Shown here in pieces: positions 33,226-37,345 of a DNA stretch of 37,345 bases (its first letter is position 1; each line of letters starts with the position of its first letter). The stretch comes from Candidatus Brocadia sp. (GTDB taxonomy: Bacteria; Planctomycetota; Brocadiia; Brocadiales; Brocadiaceae). A program made the translations under genes and the position numbers. The notes beneath the pieces were generated by a model that was given only the letters and a program-made list of their open reading frames with translations, searched no databases and was not told the origin of the DNA. The DNA lies in the NCBI GenBank assembly GCA_013360945.1, contig JABWAQ010000025.1, positions 1 through 37,345 on the forward strand, given 5' to 3'.

Positions 33226-34095
33226 TCAGGACATGAGACCGTAATTTTTCAGCGTATTCTTTAATTGGTTTTCGTGTTCCTTCGTCATATCACAAAGCGG
33301 CAAACGCATCTCCCCATTAATTCTTCCCAGCAACTTCATGGCAGTTTTTACCGGAATCGGATTGGTCTCAATAAACATAGCCTTGCATAAGGGGAAAAGT
33401 TTGTGGTGACACTTCCTGGCTGCATCGAAATTACCCCCCAGACAATAACGGGTCAGTGCAGCAGTATCCGCCGGTACGATATTGGCCGCTACGGATATCA
33501 CCCCCTTTCCTCCCACCGACATGATCGGCAGGGTAAGGGAGTCATCCCCGGAAAGAACCGTGATGTCGCAGAGTTGCAGTATCTGAGTTGTTTGATCAAT
33601 GCTTCCGCTGGCCTCTTTAATTCCAACAATATTTTTTATCTCCGAAAGCTTCGCTACCGTTTCAGGCAAAATGGATATACCCGTCCTGGAAGGCACGTTG
33701 TATAAGACGATGGGGATATCAACCTCTTCTGCAATCAATTTGTAATGCCGATAGAGTCCTTCCGGGGTAGGTTTGTTGTAGTACGGTGTAATGAGCAATG
33801 CCCCATCCGCCCCTACCTCTTTGGCATGCCTGGTCAACCGCAGGGCTTCCTTGGTATTATTTGAACCTGCTCCGGCCAGGACACGTATCCGCCCTGCGAC
33901 CGTGCTAACAACCTCGCCAATCATCCGTTCGTGTTCATCAAAGGAAAGCGTGGCGGATTCGCCCGTTGTACCACAAGGCACGATCCCATTTGTCCCGTTC
34001 CCGATATGGAATTCGACAAGTTCTTTCAGCTTTTTATAGTCAACTTGTCCATTTGTAAATGGCGTTACTAATGCTACAAATGAGCCCTCGAACAT
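33226..34095 (-). CDS. dapA: 4-Hydroxy-tetrahydrodipicolinate synthase
   Basis: The 289-residue TIM-barrel aldolase condenses pyruvate with aspartate semialdehyde in the lysine/diaminopimelate pathway. Visible motifs are GTTGESATLS near residue 44, the tyrosine of VLYNVPSRTG (about 132-141), the Schiff-base lysine in NIVGIKEASGS (about 161), and LSGDDSLTLP at about 184-193. Length and motifs match DapA fully. The ATG is preceded by aaaggag. It lies upstream of the MDR dehydrogenase gene in a minus-strand pair. Its 5' region (34096-34460) contains dispersed repeats. Confidence 0.95.
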   Translation of the reverse strand: MFEGSFVALVTPFTNGQVDYKKLKELVEFHIGNGTNGIVPCGTTGESATLSFDEHERMIGEVVSTVAGRIRVLAGAGSNNTKEALRLTRHAKEVGADGALLITPYYNKPTPEGLYRHYKLIAEEVDIPIVLYNVPSRTGISILPETVAKLSEIKNIVGIKEASGSIDQTTQILQLCDITVLSGDDSLTLPIMSVGGKGVISVAANIVPADTAALTRYCLGGNFDAARKCHHKLFPLCKAMFIETNPIPVKTAMKLLGRINGEMRLPLCDMTKEHENQLKNTLKNYGLMS

Positions 34096-34460
34096 GATAT
34101 TCTCCTTTTAAACTCTTAGCGTATTATTTCAAAACTTCTTTTTTGCAAGTTTTTTACAACCCCCTTGATCCCCCTTTGTTAAGGGGGACTTGGTTGCGGC
34201 TTCGCTGCGTTATAAGTGTTTTGGCAATTCCGTTATACTATAACATAAAACCTCACTTATTCAAGTCTTGTACTCACGCTTTTCAGAAAATCTCTGAAGA
34301 CACTATTTGCGTCATGCCAATGCAATGAATTTTTACTTACAATTAACTATATACAATTCAAGGTATGTGTGATAAATTAAATACTTTCTCAATAAATTCA
34401 GAAAATACCGAGAAATTTTTCAAACCAGGAATTTTCGCAATCTAAGAAACGGTAACGAAC
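34096..34460. repeat. 365-bp divergent gap with dispersed repeats and a GC hairpin
   Basis: The gap lies between dapA (minus) and the ABC exporter (plus). It contains aaaacttcttttttgcaagt (34131-34150) and gttgcggcttcgctgcgtta (34193-34212), related in order to sequences at 20427 and 20504. A perfect 7-bp hairpin, ccccctt/aaggggg (34170-34187, loop tgtt), lies between them. The remaining AT-rich part (34215-34460) must hold the exporter promoter; none is assigned. Confidence 0.6.
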
Positions 34461-36227
34461 ATGTTGTTTAAAAAGATAAGGGCGCTATGGGAAAAAAGCA
34501 TTATTTACCGGGTGTTTGTAAGAAAATATAAGCGCTACTTTATCTTTGGTATGATATCACTGATCGCCGTAGATATCATCAATATCTTCCCACCCCTCAT
34601 TATCAAAAAGGCCATTGATATCCTTTCAAAAGAGGCAAATATCACAAAGATCATAACCTTCTCCGGACTATTTCTCCTGGTAAGCCTCTGTCAGGGAGTG
34701 TGTCGATACCTCTGGCGGATGAATTTTATCGGGACGTCCTTTCGGTGCGATTACGACCTCCGCATGGCCTTCTTTGAACACATCGAGACGCTATCCCAGA
34801 GATTTTTTCAAAAATACAAGACGGGCGATCTCATGTCAAGGGCCACCAACGACATCGGAGCCGTCCGTATGGCCGTGGGACCGGGACTACTAATCGGACT
34901 CGACGCCATATTTTATTTTTTTGTGATACCTCCGATTATCATCTATCTATCGCCAAAATTATCTTTCTATACATTTCTGCTGATGCCACTGACACCCTTC
35001 ATCGCATACAAAATTAAGGATGTCATAGACCGGCGATTCCGCGATGTGCAGGAACACTTTTCAAGGATCAGCGAAAAGGTACAGGAAAATATATCGGGTA
35101 TCCGTATCGTAAAGTCATTTAATATGTCAGGACAGGAAGAAAGGACATTCCTGAGGCTCTGTAAAGATTTTGTGGAGAAAAATCTCAAACTAGCCGTCCC
35201 GCAATCCCTCCTGGGACCCGTATTCGAATATATTACGTACATGGGTATTATTATATTGCTCTTTGTTGGCGGAAAGATGGTTATCGATGGGTCGATTACC
35301 CTGGGTACCCTTGTAGCATTTCAGCGTTATATTTCCATGATGGTCTGGCCTATGACCGCCATTGGATGGTGTTTGTCTCTTTTGCAGCGCGGAAATGCCT
35401 CTATGAAACGGATTGATGAGGTAATGGAAGAAAGGCCGGAAATCGTCCCGAAAGATAACGTTACCTTGCAATTTAAGCCAAAGGGGCAAATTGAATTTCG
35501 AGACATAAATTTCCGATACGATCATCAAAATGCATGTGCATTAAAAGGCATAAATCTCAAAATCCTTGCAGGACAGCGTGTAGCCATTGTAGGTCCAATA
35601 GGGAGTGGAAAATCGACTCTGGTAAATATGCTTCCGCGCATCATCCCGGTAAACGACCAGAGCATCTTTATAGACGGCATGGATATCAATGCGATGGATG
35701 TGAAGGTTTTACGGCGGCATATTGGCTTTGTCCCTCAGGACACATTCCTGTTTTCTGAAAAGATTACAGATAATATCCTATTCAGGGCAGAAGCAGAAGG
35801 TGGCGATAATACCCCACAAAAATTTGCCCGTATAGCCGGGGTCGAAAACGAGATTCAGGAACTTCCACAAAAATTTGAAAGTTATCTGGGTGAGCGGGGA
35901 ATCAACTTGTCTGGTGGACAAAAACAACGGATAACCATCGCGCGAGCCCTGGCTATCAATCCCCCAATTATTATTCTTGATGACTGCCTTTCTGCCGTTG
36001 ACGCACGGGTAGAGGATACCATTATGAAAAATATTTTAAAGAATTTTCCGGACAGCACCCTGCTGGTCGTAACTCATAGATTACCTGCAATCAAAGGCTT
36101 TGATATGATTGTGGTAATGAGAGACGGCATGATCGTCGAAAAAGGCTCACACGAACAGCTTCTCACCGTTAATGGATTGTATACTTCCTTATACACAAAA
36201 GAGGTGCTGGAGGCAGGGCTTGGTTAG
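34461..36227 (+). CDS. ABC exporter half-transporter (fused membrane and ATPase domains)
   Basis: The 588-residue protein has an N-terminal transmembrane domain (about 20-310) with roughly six helices and the typical RFFQKYKTGDLMSRATNDIGAVR cytoplasmic loop. The nucleotide-binding domain (about 340-575) has Walker A GPIGSGKST, Q-loop VPQDTFLFS, signature LSGGQKQR and Walker B IIILDDCLSAVD, with the D-loop following. An Asp stands at the position of the usual catalytic Glu (ILDD rather than ILDE), a variant known in the MdlA/YheI-like group where one site of a heterodimer is degenerate. No partner half-transporter gene is adjacent. The substrate could be lipid or drug and cannot be told. Confidence 0.92.
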   Translation: MLFKKIRALWEKSIIYRVFVRKYKRYFIFGMISLIAVDIINIFPPLIIKKAIDILSKEANITKIITFSGLFLLVSLCQGVCRYLWRMNFIGTSFRCDYDLRMAFFEHIETLSQRFFQKYKTGDLMSRATNDIGAVRMAVGPGLLIGLDAIFYFFVIPPIIIYLSPKLSFYTFLLMPLTPFIAYKIKDVIDRRFRDVQEHFSRISEKVQENISGIRIVKSFNMSGQEERTFLRLCKDFVEKNLKLAVPQSLLGPVFEYITYMGIIILLFVGGKMVIDGSITLGTLVAFQRYISMMVWPMTAIGWCLSLLQRGNASMKRIDEVMEERPEIVPKDNVTLQFKPKGQIEFRDINFRYDHQNACALKGINLKILAGQRVAIVGPIGSGKSTLVNMLPRIIPVNDQSIFIDGMDINAMDVKVLRRHIGFVPQDTFLFSEKITDNILFRAEAEGGDNTPQKFARIAGVENEIQELPQKFESYLGERGINLSGGQKQRITIARALAINPPIIILDDCLSAVDARVEDTIMKNILKNFPDSTLLVVTHRLPAIKGFDMIVVMRDGMIVEKGSHEQLLTVNGLYTSLYTKEVLEAGLG

Positions 36228-36359
36228 TTTTATTTCTCCTGGGTCAAATGGGTGACACCACGACTCCATAATCTCAGGCAATCACAAGTCTAATCAGGAA
36301 AAAGAAATATTTGCCATGACTTTTTCAAATTACTTCCTATAAAATAAGGAAAAGAATTT

Positions 36360-37049
36360 ATGAAATTACTTGTTGTTGCAGCAACCTTCCCTGAGATTAA
36401 ACCGCTCTTATTATCTCTTGGACATAGCGAAGCAAAAGAATTTAGCATGAAGACGCTTCACTACCACCAGTTGAGCATAGACATCCTTATTACCGGGGTA
36501 GGGCTGATGCATACGGCCTATTTCATCGGAAAGGCACTCATAAACAATACCTATAATCTGGCATTACAATTTGGAATTGCAGGTAGTTTCAGAAAAGACC
36601 TTGCACTTGGTGTGACCGTGAATGTCATGGAAGAGGTCGTGGCAGATTTAGGCGCGGAGGATAAAGAAAATTTTTTAGATGCTACGGAATTACATCTGTT
36701 ACCCCCTGATCAATTCCCCTATCATGCCGGTAAATTACTGAACACAACCCAGGATTCGGCGTATGGAGTACCAGCGCTGAAAAAGGTAAAGGGTATCAGC
36801 GTCAATAAAGTCCATGGTTACCAGGACAGCATTGATAAAATTATTAAAAAATATCAGCCTGATATTGAAAGCATGGAAGGGGCGGCATTTTTTTTCGCCT
36901 GTTTGATGGAACGTGTCCCCTGTCTTCAAATCAGGGCCATTTCAAATTATATAGAAGACCGAAACAAAGACCGGTGGAATATCCCTTTGGCTATCGACAA
37001 TCTCAATAAAATCGCTTTAAAGATTATTCATCATCTTGCCAAGCGCTGA
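36360..37049 (+). CDS. mqnB: Futalosine hydrolase
   Basis: The 229-residue protein belongs to the purine nucleoside phosphorylase/hydrolase fold. Visible motifs are an N-terminal LLVVAATFPEI, the glycine-rich ILITGVGLMHTAYFIGKAL (about 43-61), FGIAGSF, and the catalytic/ribose region DIESMEGAAFFFACL (about 168-182), with AISNYIEDRNKDRW near the C-terminus. MqnB removes hypoxanthine from futalosine to give dehypoxanthine futalosine in the alternative menaquinone pathway. Assignment is strengthened by the mqnD-like gene 82 bp downstream. It is cytoplasmic. An aagga site precedes the start. Confidence 0.9.
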   Translation: MKLLVVAATFPEIKPLLLSLGHSEAKEFSMKTLHYHQLSIDILITGVGLMHTAYFIGKALINNTYNLALQFGIAGSFRKDLALGVTVNVMEEVVADLGAEDKENFLDATELHLLPPDQFPYHAGKLLNTTQDSAYGVPALKKVKGISVNKVHGYQDSIDKIIKKYQPDIESMEGAAFFFACLMERVPCLQIRAISNYIEDRNKDRWNIPLAIDNLNKIALKIIHHLAKR

Positions 37050-37131
37050 TACAACGCAAAAAAATTATTTTGAAAATTCCCCTTGAGCAAAAATTTGCAA
37101 AGGCAGTTTTTATAAAGGAATGCCTTAACGT

Positions 37132-37345
37132 ATGAAACTAACCCTCGGTATTTCCCCCTGTCCCAACGACACCTTTATCTTTGATGCCATGGTGAATAAA
37201 AAAATTGATACCGAAGGATTGTCGTTTGAATTGTCCATCAACGACGTGGAAAGACTGAATACACTCGCCTTTCAGTGTACATTAGACATCACAAAACTCA
37301 GCTACTATGCCTATGCCCACGTAATCAGCCAATATGTTTTATTAG
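37132..37345 (+). CDS. mqnD: 1,4-Dihydroxy-6-naphthoate synthase, N-terminal part (cut by window edge)
   Basis: From ATG 37132 the frame stays open to the window end (71 codons). It begins MKLTLGISPCPNDTFIFDAM, the diagnostic MqnD start, followed by FELSINDVERLNTLAFQ and DITKLSYYAYAHV. MqnD converts cyclic dehypoxanthine futalosine to 1,4-dihydroxy-6-naphthoate, the last mqn-specific step known before tail addition. It sits directly after mqnB, so the two form a menaquinone operon. An aaagga site lies about 12 nt upstream. The remainder of about 200 residues is outside the window. Confidence 0.93.
   Translation, partial: MKLTLGISPCPNDTFIFDAMVNKKIDTEGLSFELSINDVERLNTLAFQCTLDITKLSYYAYAHVISQYVLL

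Noticed and set aside
1..37345. tRNA, rRNA and CRISPR arrays
   Set aside because: No T-loop/anticodon pattern, rRNA-like segment or regularly spaced repeat was seen on either strand; tRNAscan-type and CRISPR searches would confirm.

Overview
The window holds about 33 protein-coding genes or gene remnants. They belong mostly to core metabolism, translation and signalling, with a few accessory inserts. Cell-envelope features are Gram-negative: a lipoprotein, periplasmic-type signal peptides and a secreted M16 protease pair. The futalosine menaquinone genes (mqnB, mqnD), a PurL carrying PurS-like repeats, and an IS1634-type transposase add to the picture. My best inference is a planctomycete of the anammox group (Brocadiales: Brocadia/Kuenenia/Jettenia-like). 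This rests on recalled protein character only and has moderate confidence. I see no tRNA, rRNA or CRISPR array.

Left part (1-6200), all on the minus strand. An IS1634-family transposase is cut by the window edge. Next comes a wrecked glutamate formimidoyltransferase gene (ftcD). Reading upstream, this run continues with a DMT permease, an adenosine-specific kinase and two M16 metallopeptidase-like proteins, one non-catalytic and one catalytic. Spacing in the run is very tight.

6400-12700. A TlpA-type thioredoxin with TPR repeats (plus strand) faces a minus-strand series: hisS, aspS, a tiny ORF, two TPR membrane proteins and a zinc-ribbon membrane protein.

13000-21400, plus strand. purQ is followed by a redox/signalling cluster: a NuoE-like [2Fe-2S] protein, a two-gene cassette (small PepSY-like protein plus PIN-domain protein) wedged before the NuoF-like flavoprotein, a histidine kinase with an N-terminal Rossmann domain, a dual-receiver/PAS response regulator, and a MobB-like GTPase. 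No hydrogenase or formate dehydrogenase catalytic subunit is present. The NuoE/NuoF pair may therefore feed NAD(H) redox state into the kinase.

21500-29200. A secreted cyclase-family hydrolase (minus strand) diverges from a lipoprotein, an FMN-acceptor/ApbE flavin-transferase fusion, and a small membrane protein with a His-x-His motif. This looks like an extracytoplasmic flavin electron-transfer module. tyrA and a large purL follow.

29200-37345. An accessory patch holds a HEPN/PaREP1-like gene, a degraded mazF and a long perfect palindrome. It is followed by an alpha/beta hydrolase, an MDR alcohol dehydrogenase, dapA, an ABC exporter, mqnB and the start of mqnD. Palindromes and short dispersed repeats lie in many of the intergenic gaps.
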